From positions 1-33,438 of the forward strand of contig JAIORS010000019.1 of NCBI GenBank assembly GCA_021108005.1: a stretch of DNA of 33,438 bases, read 5' to 3'. Below the pieces are notes generated by a model. That model was not told the origin of the DNA. It searched no databases and was given only the letters and a program-made list of their open reading frames with translations. The position numbers and the translations under genes are program-made. Origin of the DNA: Candidatus Aegiribacteria sp. (GTDB lineage Bacteria > Fermentibacterota > Fermentibacteria > Fermentibacterales > JCC-6). Numbering within the stretch: the stretch's first letter is position 1; each line of letters opens with the position of its first letter. This document shows positions 15,071 through 23,157 of the stretch, one piece after another.

Positions 15071-15508
15071 ATGTACGAAGACAGCGACGCAGAAAGACTG
15101 AAAATAATCCTGGATGACAGGCTCCAGAGCCTTCATGACCTGTACTCGGGAGATCTGATATCGAAGAATACCCTTTCCAGCCAGCTTTTGGAACTTATCG
15201 GTACCAGGGATGCAAAAGCATACTGGGATTACACCATGAAGAAGGATATCACCGCAAGGCGCATGTTGACTATGCTTGAAGATCCACAGCGGTGGAAAAA
15301 GGATTCTACATCACCAGAGGAGGATAGACAGCAAATACTTAAGGAACGACTTGCTGATGAATTCCTTACCAGTGAAGATTCTTCACGGGAATTACTTGAA
15401 ATACTTCTTGATATTGCAAGCCTTCCATACTTTGAGTCAATTGTCTTTTCCAGAAACGGCAAGTCACCCGGAAAGAAATCAGGAGCTAAACTCAGCATAC
15501 TGGACTGA
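15071..15508 (+). CDS. Uncharacterised small acidic helical protein
   Basis: 145 aa, not recognised. The sequence is charged and probably all-helical (LKIILDDRLQSLHDLYSGDL; SRELLEILLDIASLPYFESI), with no signal peptide, membrane segment, cysteine motif or clear catalytic signature. It starts 11 bases after the hflX stop, so it probably belongs to the same transcript. The reading frame shows ordinary codon use and an ATG start, which supports a real gene even without a family match. Confidence 0.65.
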   Translation: MYEDSDAERLKIILDDRLQSLHDLYSGDLISKNTLSSQLLELIGTRDAKAYWDYTMKKDITARRMLTMLEDPQRWKKDSTSPEEDRQQILKERLADEFLTSEDSSRELLEILLDIASLPYFESIVFSRNGKSPGKKSGAKLSILD

Positions 15509-15579
15509 GAACAGAACATAATACCGGATCTTCAGATTCCGGCGGGTTCAATCGTACGTATTCCAGCAGGGAGATACAG

Positions 15580-16515
15580 TTGAAGAAAATTCTTCTAAAT
15601 ATTCTTGGGTTACTGCTTACCGCCGCAGCTCTGTATTATCTCATAGACTCCTTTTTAAGCGGTGCTGCAGAGGCTGGCGGATTTTCGTACCTTCTCCTCT
15701 TTGACCCTCTGCTGTTCGCTATTTCGTTTTTTCTAATGTTGTTGCACCTCCTTGCCGCTGCCTGGTCATGGATGCTTGTCTGCGGAGTCGCAGGGGCACA
15801 GATTACTTTCGGTCAGGCGTTCAATATTCATTTTCTTGCTCAAGTAGGTAAATACATTCCCGGTAAGGTGTGGGGAGCTGTTGGGAAGATAGGCCTTTCC
15901 AGAAAAATAGGTATGTCCTCAGCAAAAACCGGCCATGCTCTTGTTTTGGAAAGCCTGTTCATAGTTGCCGGATGCCTTTTGATGTCTCTTCCGGTAATAC
16001 CGCTTGCCGCACAAAGGATAGGTCTGGGAACCACACTTAGCGTGATAATCGTAGTGGCATCGGTAGCTGTAGTTCTTTTTACGGCGCACCCCGGAGCATT
16101 CAGAAGACTACTGAAAATTGTAAGCTCTATCACGGGCAAGGATATTGATATAGAGGATCCCGGTTTTGCGAACGTCCTGAAACTGTTGCCTGTATACGTT
16201 CTTGTTTTTCTTCTACAGGGGGTGGCTTTTGTCTTTCTGGCAAGAAGTTTCGGTATGAACCTGCCCTTTTATCCGGGGGCCTTTCTTCTGCCCACTGCGG
16301 TAGGCATCGGTTTCCTGGCCATCTTTTCGCCCGGCGGTCTGGGTATACGGGAGATTTCCCTCGTCTGGCTTATAGGAGTTGTAATGATATCCGTTGAACC
16401 AGGTCAGGCATCTCTGATCTCAATCGCTGCCAGACTATGGATAACACTGGGTGAAGCCCTGGCGTTTCTGGCTGCCGTGATATGGTGGGGGGCAGGAAGA
16501 AAGAAAAACAGCTGA
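15580..16515 (+). CDS. Lysylphosphatidylglycerol synthase TM region/UPF0104-like membrane protein
   Basis: 311 aa with about seven to eight membrane segments. The pattern of the LPG_synthase_TM (MprF N-terminal, flippase-like) family is visible: F...HFLAQVGKYIPGKVWGAVGKI near residues 85-107, and the late FSPGGLGIREISLVW segment. In MprF this domain flips aminoacylated lipids; stand-alone members often sit near glycosyltransferases or lipid-modifying genes. There is no aminoacyl-transferase domain here. The start is TTG 15580 with GGGAG seven bases upstream. It is convergent with the DUF4282-like gene, with 18 bases between and no obvious terminator. Confidence 0.78.
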   Translation: MKKILLNILGLLLTAAALYYLIDSFLSGAAEAGGFSYLLLFDPLLFAISFFLMLLHLLAAAWSWMLVCGVAGAQITFGQAFNIHFLAQVGKYIPGKVWGAVGKIGLSRKIGMSSAKTGHALVLESLFIVAGCLLMSLPVIPLAAQRIGLGTTLSVIIVVASVAVVLFTAHPGAFRRLLKIVSSITGKDIDIEDPGFANVLKLLPVYVLVFLLQGVAFVFLARSFGMNLPFYPGAFLLPTAVGIGFLAIFSPGGLGIREISLVWLIGVVMISVEPGQASLISIAARLWITLGEALAFLAAVIWWGAGRKKNS

Positions 16516-16533
16516 CCTTACTGCCCGCATATC

Positions 16534-16818
16534 TTATTTGCCAGCTATTACGTTCGTATTATCATAGATTCTAAACAGCACTATTGCGATTTCCATCCAT
16601 ACGCGGATTATTGTCAGGTAAAGAATCATTGCTATCGGTCCAAGAACGATGGCGCCTATACCGTACATCATATCCATCTGAAAAGCGTAGACCACTCCGC
16701 CTAAATAGGCTACACAGACAAATACAACGGCTATTGCATAAAGTACTTTGATTATTCTGGGAAAAACGAAGTTCTCAAACGAGAAATCGAACAGTGATCC
16801 GAAAAAGCCTTTTGTGAC
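16534..16818 (-). CDS. Small DUF4282-like membrane protein
   Basis: 94 aa when started at ATG 16816-16818, which has AAAGGA six bases upstream. A longer frame to 16911 would overlap the TPR gene and has no better signal. The protein has an amphipathic N terminus (TKGFFGSLFDFSFENFVFPR) and two membrane segments separated by a short loop, the second continuing into IRVWMEIAIVLFRIYDN. This layout is typical of DUF4282 proteins, whose function is unknown. It follows the TPR gene by 22 bases, so the two probably form one transcript. Confidence 0.72.
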   Translation of the reverse strand, partial: VTKGFFGSLFDFSFENFVFPRIIKVLYAIAVVFVCVAYLGGVVYAFQMDMMYGIGAIVLGPIAMILYLTIIRVWMEIAIVLFRIYDNTNVIAGK

Positions 16819-16840
16819 CATTTTTTTCCTTTCGGTTGGT

Positions 16841-17575
16841 TTATGGAATGTATTCACCGGATTCACCCAGCTCATCAAGCACAAGCAGCGCTGAATCCGC
16901 ATAATAACCATCAGGCGAAAGCATCAGGTAAGTGCTGATGGCATCTCCCGCTCTCATGTAATCTTCCCATTCAAGGTAAACCTTTGCCAGTTCCCAGCAG
17001 GCTGGAGAGTAACCTGCTTCGACAGCGGGAAGAAGGATCTCCCTTGCTTCGTTTCCCCTTGATGTCCTGCGGTAGACCGATGCGAGAAGAACAAGTGATT
17101 CAAGGCTTGTTGAACCCTGGTTCTGCAGTCCCTTTGAGAACCACATCTCCGCTGAATCCATATCCCCCAGTTCAAGCAATGCTCTGCCGCTCTGCAGCCA
17201 GATATCGGGATTGGTAGGAGCACGGATAAAGGCGCTGTCTGACATGAGTGCCGCACTGTCCGGTTGATCTATCAGAAGGTAGAGTTTTGACAGTTCGTAG
17301 AATCCTCTATAATCTTCGGGACAGGTATCGATGTACTGTTCAAAATAATCAGCGGCACGACCCCATGACTGCCGTATCGCGTTGACCATTCCAAGGCCAA
17401 GCACGGCCATATGATAATCCTCACTCAGATCAAGCGTAATCTGGAATTCATCTTCGGCCTGTTCAAGAAGACCCTGCCGCATAAGAGCCATACCGGTATC
17501 AAGATGGAGTTGGGCGGAGAGATCATCGACATCAAGCGAATGGATCGTAAGACACAGGATAATTAAAATCTGCAT
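16841..17575 (-). CDS. Exported TPR-repeat protein
   Basis: About 244 aa from ATG 17573-17575, which gives a short signal-like N terminus (MQILIILCLTIHSL); GTAGG lies upstream. An ATG 24 bases earlier is less suitable because it would bury the signal segment. The rest consists of about five helical TPR-type units (for example LHLDTGMALMRQGLLEQAED, YRGFYELSKLYLLIDQPDSA, NPDIWLQSGRALLELGDMDS, SPACWELAKVYLEWEDYMRA). TPR proteins mediate protein-protein contacts, and the partner is unknown. The gene is divergent from lpdA. Confidence 0.75.
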   Translation of the reverse strand: MQILIILCLTIHSLDVDDLSAQLHLDTGMALMRQGLLEQAEDEFQITLDLSEDYHMAVLGLGMVNAIRQSWGRAADYFEQYIDTCPEDYRGFYELSKLYLLIDQPDSAALMSDSAFIRAPTNPDIWLQSGRALLELGDMDSAEMWFSKGLQNQGSTSLESLVLLASVYRRTSRGNEAREILLPAVEAGYSPACWELAKVYLEWEDYMRAGDAISTYLMLSPDGYYADSALLVLDELGESGEYIP

Positions 17576-17674
17576 ATGAAGCCTACCCTTTCCCGGCAAT
17601 TTACCTTATCATATTTCCTTAAGACTCGCTCGTCACATACCGTTTCACTACTCGAAAATTGACAAGGATGCGCA

Positions 17675-19033
17675 ATGAACAAATACGATCTTGTGATTAT
17701 AGGCGGCGGACCGGCGGGATACGTTCCTGCCATTAGAGCTGCTCAACTCGGCAAAAGGGTTGCTGTTGCAGAGGAGGAGGAGATGGGCGGAACCTGCCTC
17801 AACAGAGGATGCATTCCGACCAAGACACTGGTTGCCAGCACAACCCTCTTAAGGAATTCACAGAATTCCCGGAAATACGGACTTGAAGGTAGCCTCTCCT
17901 TTTCATGGGACAAGCTTTCCCGTAGGAAGGATTTGGTGGTAAAGCGCCTTAGAAAGGGCGTGGAAGCACACTTAAAACATCTGGGCATTGAAGTATTTAA
18001 CGCTCACGCAGTGCTGAAGAACCGTGGGGAGGTTCTGGTTGGTGATAAATTGCTTGAGGCTGATAACGTACTGCTTTCTCCAGGATCTCTTCCCCTTAAA
18101 CCCGGACCGTTTGCAGTAGATGGAGTTCAGACCAGCAGGGATGTCCTTTCATGGGATACACTTCCCGCGAGCCTGATCATCGTAGGCGGGGGAATAGTAG
18201 GTTGTGAATTTGCATCCATTTTTGCCAGTCTTGGTGTAGAAATTACCATCGTTGAGATGCTGCCTTCGATACTGCCCGGCATAGACGATGATATCAGACA
18301 GGTTGTTAACAGCTCCCTGAATCGATCAGGAGTCAATATCCATACCGACAACGCGGCGGAGAGGGTAAAGGTATCGGAGAAGAGTGCCGAAGTCATTATG
18401 GCAGATGGAATGCAATTGTCTGCTGACAGGATTCTTGTTTCCATAGGTCGAAGGGCGAGAACCGAGGGGCTTAACCTTTCAGCGGCAGGAGTTGAGTTCA
18501 CATTCTCGGGGATTCAGACAGATGATAATCAGATGACGAATCTTAAGGGAGTTTACGCAGCGGGAGATGTTACAGGCAAATGGCAGCTTGCTCATGCAGG
18601 GAGTGCCCAGGCTCTTGCGGCTGTGGATCGTATGTTCGGCCGCGGAGACCGTTCAATCAACCCGGATACAATGCCGGGCTGCATTTTTACTTCACCGGAA
18701 ATAGCCATAGTCGGTCCAGGACAGAATGAGTGGGAAGAGAGAGGAGTTCCAGTAAGAACTGGAATGTCCAGGTACATCGCAAATGGTAAGGCGGTGGGAA
18801 TGAACGAAACAGAGGGCTTTGTGAAAATAATCGCCAGAGAGCGGGATGATGTAGTAATAGGGGTTCAGATAGTAGGTGCTGACGCAAGCAGCCTTGTCGG
18901 AGAAGCTGTTCTGGCGGTAAATCTTGGTGTTAAAGCATCTGAAATCGGGGAGATGATACACCCGCACCCTACTCTGTCGGAGCTGTATATGGAAGCCGGA
19001 GAATCCTTCGGAGCAGGAGCTATTCATGGATAG
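17675..19033 (+). CDS. lpdA: Dihydrolipoamide dehydrogenase (E3)
   Basis: 452-aa FAD/NAD-dependent disulfide oxidoreductase that reoxidises lipoyl groups of 2-oxoacid dehydrogenases or the glycine cleavage system. Seen: the FAD fold GGGPAGYVPAIRAAQLG, the redox-active pair in GGTCLNRGCIPTK (Cys41 and Cys46), the NAD fold IVGGGIVGCEFASIFASLG, the second FAD contact GVYAAGDVTG, and the C-terminal HPHPTLSE with the catalytic His-Glu pair. No E1, E2 or lipoyl-protein gene is in the window, so its partner complex cannot be named. AAGGAT precedes ATG 17675. It overlaps mazG by 8 bases. Confidence 0.93.
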   Translation: MNKYDLVIIGGGPAGYVPAIRAAQLGKRVAVAEEEEMGGTCLNRGCIPTKTLVASTTLLRNSQNSRKYGLEGSLSFSWDKLSRRKDLVVKRLRKGVEAHLKHLGIEVFNAHAVLKNRGEVLVGDKLLEADNVLLSPGSLPLKPGPFAVDGVQTSRDVLSWDTLPASLIIVGGGIVGCEFASIFASLGVEITIVEMLPSILPGIDDDIRQVVNSSLNRSGVNIHTDNAAERVKVSEKSAEVIMADGMQLSADRILVSIGRRARTEGLNLSAAGVEFTFSGIQTDDNQMTNLKGVYAAGDVTGKWQLAHAGSAQALAAVDRMFGRGDRSINPDTMPGCIFTSPEIAIVGPGQNEWEERGVPVRTGMSRYIANGKAVGMNETEGFVKIIARERDDVVIGVQIVGADASSLVGEAVLAVNLGVKASEIGEMIHPHPTLSELYMEAGESFGAGAIHG

Positions 19034-19811
19034 ATCTCCGGACGGTTTTATCTCCGCTATGGACGGTCTGGTCAGGATTGTAATGAAACTCAGGAGTCGC
19101 TCCGGCTGCAGCTGGGATAGAGAACAGACTGTTGAATCGCTCAGCCCTTACATGCTTGAGGAGGCTTACGAAGTTGCGGATGCCATCGCGAAAGGAGATA
19201 TGAAACTGCTTCGAAGTGAACTGGGTGATCTTCTGCTGCATGTCATAATGTCAGCTGTTATCTGCCAGGAACAGAAAGAGTTTACATTGAAGGATGTTGT
19301 TGAAGGTATTTCATCCAAACTGGTCAGACGGCATCCTCACGTATTTCAGCAGCAGAACGATCTTACTTCAGGTGAAGTGGAACAGCAGTGGGAGGCAATC
19401 AAGGCTTCGGAAAAAAAGGATGAGGGATTCTTCGCATCCATTCCCTCGAGTATGCCGGCCCTTCAGACAGCGTGGAGAATCCAGCAGAGAGCTTCAGAAA
19501 TTGGATTTGACTGGCCCGATGCCCGGGGCGCAAGAAGCAAGATCCTGGAAGAACTCCGTGAATTTGAAAATGCCCTTGATAGTAACGATACCGATGCTCA
19601 GAAAGACGAACTTGGTGATGTGTTTTTCAGTATTGTAAATTACTGCAGACTTATTGGTTTTGAGCCGGAAGCAGTGTTGAGAGCAAATAATCAAAAATTC
19701 ATTGACAGGTTCACGAAGATGGAGATAATACTCAAAAAAGCCGGGTATTCGCTTGATGAAGCTGACATGGAGATGATGGAAAATGCCTGGCAGAAGGCCA
19801 AGCTTGAATGA
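19026..19811 (+). CDS. mazG: Nucleoside triphosphate pyrophosphohydrolase MazG
   Basis: 261 aa with two MazG domains. The N-terminal half has the classical GCSWDREQTVESLSPYMLEE with EEAYEV metal ligands and ELGDLLLHV. The C-terminal half has GFDWPDARGARSKILEELRE and DELGDVFFSIVNYCR. MazG hydrolyses (d)NTPs to monophosphates and pyrophosphate, cleaning non-canonical nucleotides and, in E. coli, lowering (p)ppGpp. The ATG lies inside the lpdA 3' end, so translation is probably coupled. It converges on the GGDEF gene with only two bases between stop codons. Confidence 0.94.
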   Translation: MDRSPDGFISAMDGLVRIVMKLRSRSGCSWDREQTVESLSPYMLEEAYEVADAIAKGDMKLLRSELGDLLLHVIMSAVICQEQKEFTLKDVVEGISSKLVRRHPHVFQQQNDLTSGEVEQQWEAIKASEKKDEGFFASIPSSMPALQTAWRIQQRASEIGFDWPDARGARSKILEELREFENALDSNDTDAQKDELGDVFFSIVNYCRLIGFEPEAVLRANNQKFIDRFTKMEIILKKAGYSLDEADMEMMENAWQKAKLE

Positions 19812-19813
19812 TA

Positions 19814-21160
19814 CTATTTGTTTCTCTTGTGTTCGTACATTTTGCGGTCTGCCTCGGCCAGTGTCTCGCGGATTGAAATTACGGTGTCCGAATTCCAATG
19901 CGCGCAACCGATAGAAAGAGTTACCGCAGAACCGATGATATGCGTGGTCCTTTCAGCCAATTTTGAGCCATTGACAACCCTGTCTCTGACTATTGAAGCC
20001 GTTTGTCCGGTTTCTATCAGTATCATGAGAAATTCGTCTCCGCCGTAACGGATGAGATAATCGGTTTCCCTTATGCAATCAGAAAGATATGAAGCCACTT
20101 CTCTGAGAATTTTGTCTCCGGTTAAATGGCCGTATCGATCGTTTATTTCCTTGAAATTATCAATATCGACCATAAGAAAGCCTACACTGCTTTTGTACCT
20201 CTTTGCCCTGAGCTTTTCGCGGTTCAGGGCTATCTGGAAGAAATTGCGGTTGAAAGCGCCTGTGAGTGGATCGCGAATGGCCAGATTTCTGAGTTTTCGT
20301 TCAAGACTGATCCTGTCAACTGTTCCGGAAAGATGTCCGGCAAGCATTTCGAGCATATTAGTGTCATCGTTCGTGAAAGCGTCCGGTTCGTTTGAGACGC
20401 ATTGCAAAACAGCCTCGGAACCTATGGATATTGATATTCCGGATCTGAAAGTTTCACTGTCCGGAGTCATTATAGGTATATCGTTATGACTTTTGAACTG
20501 AAATGTTCGCTTTTCCGCAAAAGTCATTCCGGCGAGACCGAAATCCAGATTTATTTCGTTTCCAATTCTGTCAATCAGTTCAGGTGATGTGGCTGTAACT
20601 GTAAGTACTCCGTTTTTCTCGGTGAATATCTGGCACATCGAGTTCGGAAGAAGCAATTTTGCTGAATCTATGGCAAGCTGAAAGGCTTTCTTCTTCATCG
20701 AACAGACTTCCAGTTTCGATGCGGCATCGTGGAGAATTCTCAACCTGCGCCTTGCAAGCCGCAGCTGCCAGTCAAGCTGTTTTCTTTCAATGGAATGATG
20801 GATTGCTCTCATCAGGTTATCTGGATGGAGTCTTCCCTTTACAAGAAAATCCTGGGCTCCCGCCTTAAGGGCATTCAACTCAGTTTTTTTATCATCTATC
20901 TCAGTAAGAACGATAAGAGGAATGTCCTGAACGTTACGGCAGATCTGCACTGTAGTGTCGTTACCGGAACTGTCAGGAAGACTCAGGTCTGCTACGATGA
21001 CATCGAAATTCTGCTCTTTTATTCTGTTCAGGGCGGAAGCCAGGCTATTTGCTCTTTCAATGTGAAACTGTTCAGTTTTAATTTTCCTCAGAATCCCGCG
21101 GAAGTTCCTTGCGTCATCAAGGTTATTCTCGATTAACAGAATCTCGAGTGGTGAATTAAT
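19814..21160 (-). CDS. Response-regulator diguanylate cyclase (receiver-GAF-like-GGDEF)
   Basis: About 448 aa if started at ATT 21158-21160. A GTG start at 20950 would cut the receiver domain in half, so the upstream start is needed. The receiver (about 5-120) has LLIENN (acidic pocket, variant), VIVADLSLPD with the phospho-acceptor Asp, a Thr in VLTE and the conserved Lys in FLVKG. A linker/GAF-like region spans about 140-270. The GGDEF domain (about 285-448) has the intact active site RYGGDEF and, five residues before it, the RETD inhibitory I-site, predicting active, feedback-controlled c-di-GMP synthesis. No ATG, GTG or TTG lies between the upstream in-frame TGA and the receiver. It converges on mazG. 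Confidence 0.88.
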   Translation of the reverse strand: MNSPLEILLIENNLDDARNFRGILRKIKTEQFHIERANSLASALNRIKEQNFDVIVADLSLPDSSGNDTTVQICRNVQDIPLIVLTEIDDKKTELNALKAGAQDFLVKGRLHPDNLMRAIHHSIERKQLDWQLRLARRRLRILHDAASKLEVCSMKKKAFQLAIDSAKLLLPNSMCQIFTEKNGVLTVTATSPELIDRIGNEINLDFGLAGMTFAEKRTFQFKSHNDIPIMTPDSETFRSGISISIGSEAVLQCVSNEPDAFTNDDTNMLEMLAGHLSGTVDRISLERKLRNLAIRDPLTGAFNRNFFQIALNREKLRAKRYKSSVGFLMVDIDNFKEINDRYGHLTGDKILREVASYLSDCIRETDYLIRYGGDEFLMILIETGQTASIVRDRVVNGSKLAERTTHIIGSAVTLSIGCAHWNSDTVISIRETLAEADRKMYEHKRNK

Positions 21161-21165
21161 GGTGT

Positions 21166-21172
21166 ACCTCTT
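21166..21172 (-). promoter_or_regulatory. Ribosome-binding site supporting an ATT start
   Basis: On the minus strand AAGAGGT stands five bases before ATT (21158-21160), the normal distance for initiation. The in-frame TGA at 21176-21178 excludes any start further upstream. Confidence 0.55.
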
Positions 21173-21201
21173 GTTTCATTTCGTTAATTCAAATACAACG
21201 T

Positions 21202-21230
21202 TATATACACAAATAATAGGGAATAGTGAA
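21202..21230 (-). promoter_or_regulatory. Candidate promoter of the diguanylate cyclase gene
   Basis: Read on the minus strand: TTCACT (21225-21230), a 17-base gap and TATATA (21202-21207), about 40 bases before the proposed ATT start. The region is AT-rich and lies between divergent genes. Confidence 0.35.
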
Positions 21231-21263
21231 AGACTAAAGTTTATCTTGACTTCATTCCTGTCC

Positions 21264-21325
21264 AGTGCAATCTTTTGAATATGTAACGGGTATCCGGCGA
21301 TAGTTCCGCACGATGCCGGATATCA
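21264..21325 (+). repeat. 62-bp direct repeat, copy 1
   Basis: Identical over all 62 bases to 22121-22182 and in the same orientation. It contains an inverted repeat TATCCGGC ... GCCGGATA (8-bp stem, 16-base loop). It also holds a possible promoter: TTGAAT at 21275-21280, an 18-base gap, GATAGT at 21299-21304. It ends 44 bases before the start codon of a secreted-protein gene. It could be a shared promoter/leader or a REP/MITE-like unit. Confidence 0.85.
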
Positions 21326-21369
21326 AAGGCTTTTTCAATAACATGTATCATAACTCTAAGGGAGTTAAA

Positions 21370-22005
21370 ATGAAGAATTTGCTGATTGTTCTTGCTCTCG
21401 CAGCTGCCTTTACCTTTACAGCGGACAGTTACCCTGTTGAAGATCCTGTCGCATACATGCCTGGAACTGATGATGCTCTGCAATACGATGATGGAACCTC
21501 TTACTGGATAGTTTCAGGAGCAGCTTACTACGGAACATGGTTCGATATGTTGGATTTCACGACAAATCCGAACTATGAATTTGAATCCACAGAATGGTGG
21601 TTTTATCATCATGCTTCGCTTCCCTGGGATACAGATCAAATTGTTCTGGAACTTTGGGCCGGCGATGTTACTGGACCTGCAACACCTCTCGCATCCGACC
21701 ATGTCACCGCAATTCATAATGCTCCTGTAATAGTAAACTACTTACCAGGAATATCAATAGAAACTGATTTCTGGATGATAGCGAACACCATAGAATATTC
21801 GATATTGGGTCTTCCATCAGTTATTTACGACCAGTTTAACAACTTTACAGGAATAGCCCACAGTTACTACCAGAACGGATTGTTATGGGAGCCCGTGGTA
21901 AGAGCGGGATACGAGATTGATGCCCTCTTCAGAGTATACATTATTCCTACTGGTGCCGGCCTGAACAACGAAAGCTGGGGAGCGATCAAGGGTCTGTTCA
22001 GATAG
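21370..22005 (+). CDS. Secreted protein with C-terminal SWGAIKGLFR motif
   Basis: 211 aa from ATG 21370, which has AAGGGAG a few bases upstream; a longer frame to 21313 would run into the 62-bp repeat. Residues 1-20 are a typical Sec signal peptide (MKNLLIVLALAAAFTF). The mature part is rich in aromatic residues, Tyr, Asp and Gly, has no cysteine, and looks like an all-beta fold (DGTSYWIVSGAAYYGTWFDM). I recognise no family. The last residues, NNESWGAIKGLFR, form a short amphipathic end after a Gly/Asn linker (PTGAGLNNES). This resembles the short conserved C-terminal tails that act as export or anchoring signals in several diderm lineages; that reading is inference. Confidence 0.72.
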   Translation: MKNLLIVLALAAAFTFTADSYPVEDPVAYMPGTDDALQYDDGTSYWIVSGAAYYGTWFDMLDFTTNPNYEFESTEWWFYHHASLPWDTDQIVLELWAGDVTGPATPLASDHVTAIHNAPVIVNYLPGISIETDFWMIANTIEYSILGLPSVIYDQFNNFTGIAHSYYQNGLLWEPVVRAGYEIDALFRVYIIPTGAGLNNESWGAIKGLFR

Positions 22006-22120
22006 ACTTCATCAGGAAAAGGGCTCCATGAAAGTAACCGAGTATATTAAATAGTCCATCGCCTTGCCCTCATCTTTGCAGGATAGACATAAGCCAAGGG
22101 GGAGGCCTCAATGAGTATCA

Positions 22121-22182
22121 AGTGCAATCTTTTGAATATGTAACGGGTATCCGGCGATAGTTCCGCACGATGCCGGATATCA
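22121..22182 (+). repeat. 62-bp direct repeat, copy 2
   Basis: Exact copy of 21264-21325, same orientation, ending 24 bases before the ATG of the second secreted-protein gene. The segment before it (22006-22120) holds no clear gene: two mini-ORFs (from 22028 and 22111) follow AG-rich stretches, and the second reads into the repeat and stops at its TAA. A 9-base string (CATTCCTGT) lies left of copy 1 (21253-21261) and at the right end of copy 2 (22181-22189). Confidence 0.85.
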
Positions 22183-22206
22183 TTCCTGTTTGATGGTTTG
22201 GAACAA

Positions 22207-23118
22207 ATGCGAAGTACAATACTTTTTACTGTTCTGGCAGTTATAGCATCCGGTAAGCCCTGTAACTCCGATGGATTGAACTGCGGGGATTCACTTACAA
22301 GAATAACACTGCCCGATGGATACACCGCCACTGTATTCGCTACCGGTATCAACGGAGTTGACGGGCTTGCATTTTCATCCAAGGGCTATCTGTATGCAGT
22401 TTCGGAAGGCGATGGAGCCGTATACAGGATAGATAAATCCGGGAGTGCAATCATAATTGCTGAAGGTCTTGTGAATCCTGAAGGTATCGCTGTGGACAGT
22501 TCTGAGTCGATATACGTTACGGAAGACATAGAGTATGGACGCCTGATTGCAATCGAGCCATCGGGCAATGTAGAGGTACTTGCTGACAGCCTTCAGTATC
22601 CTGAAGGAGTCGCATGGATATGTGACGGCAGCCTTGCTGTTACCGAATCCAGCCTGGAAGCGATTTCACTGCCTCCAGTGCTGACCGGAGTTCTCAGGGT
22701 TGATACAAGCGGTTCTTCCCCCATTTTCTCATCGCTGTATCTATGGAGCTTCTCAGATCTCATTGCGGACAACGGCGGGATGCTCTATGTATGTAATGAA
22801 CTTTCCGGGTACGGGTTTATTCGGACTTCACTTCTGCGTATTGATCCATTATCCGGAGAATGGGAAGTTTTCTGCAGGGGTTTGCGCGCGTGCGAGGGAA
22901 TTTGCAGCAGCGACAAAGGATTCTTTCCTCTGTACGTAGTCGAGGAAGACATGGGAGAAGGTTCGGGAAGGCTTTCTATTGTGGATGAAAATGGTGCTAC
23001 AACCGTTTTCGCGCAGGGCTTTAACAATATTGAAGATGTTGCTGTTGATCCGTCGGGTGGTATTTATATAAGTGAGGATACTACCGGAATGATTATTCTT
23101 ATCAGAAGGGAAGATTGA
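22207..23118 (+). CDS. Secreted SMP-30/NHL-like beta-propeller protein
   Basis: About 303 aa from ATG 22207 with GGA upstream; a TTG nine bases earlier is possible. The N terminus (MRSTILFTVLAVIASG) is a Sec signal peptide. The body is a chain of repeats of the form G(L/V)..PEG(I/V)A(V/W)D..G.(I/L)YV(T/S)E (GLVNPEGIAVDSSESIYVTE, SLQYPEGVAWICDGSLAVTE, FNNIEDVAVDPSGGIYISE), i.e. six-bladed propeller blades of the SMP-30/gluconolactonase/NHL superfamily. Enzymatic metal-site residues cannot be assigned with confidence, so it may be a lactonase-like enzyme or a binding protein. It shares its upstream repeat with the preceding secreted-protein gene. Confidence 0.75.
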   Translation: MRSTILFTVLAVIASGKPCNSDGLNCGDSLTRITLPDGYTATVFATGINGVDGLAFSSKGYLYAVSEGDGAVYRIDKSGSAIIIAEGLVNPEGIAVDSSESIYVTEDIEYGRLIAIEPSGNVEVLADSLQYPEGVAWICDGSLAVTESSLEAISLPPVLTGVLRVDTSGSSPIFSSLYLWSFSDLIADNGGMLYVCNELSGYGFIRTSLLRIDPLSGEWEVFCRGLRACEGICSSDKGFFPLYVVEEDMGEGSGRLSIVDENGATTVFAQGFNNIEDVAVDPSGGIYISEDTTGMIILIRRED

Positions 23119-23157
23119 TCAGACGATTTACTTATTACTAAAATCAAGGGGGTTCTT

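Noticed and set aside
15517-15542. CCGGATC/GATTCCGG hairpin after the 145-aa gene
   Set aside because: Stem has a bulge and is followed by GCGGGTTC rather than a T-run, so it is not supported as an intrinsic terminator.
21241-21483. Minus-strand frame sharing the peptide DIRHRAELSPDTRYIFKRLH with another minus-strand frame at 22047-22382
   Set aside because: The shared peptide is just the translation of the 62-bp DNA repeat on the opposite strand; flanking residues are unrelated and there is no ribosome-binding site.
22028-22143. Mini-ORFs starting at 22028 and 22111 after AG-rich stretches
   Set aside because: Only eight to ten codons each and the second is closed by the repeat; leader peptides are possible but nothing supports expression.
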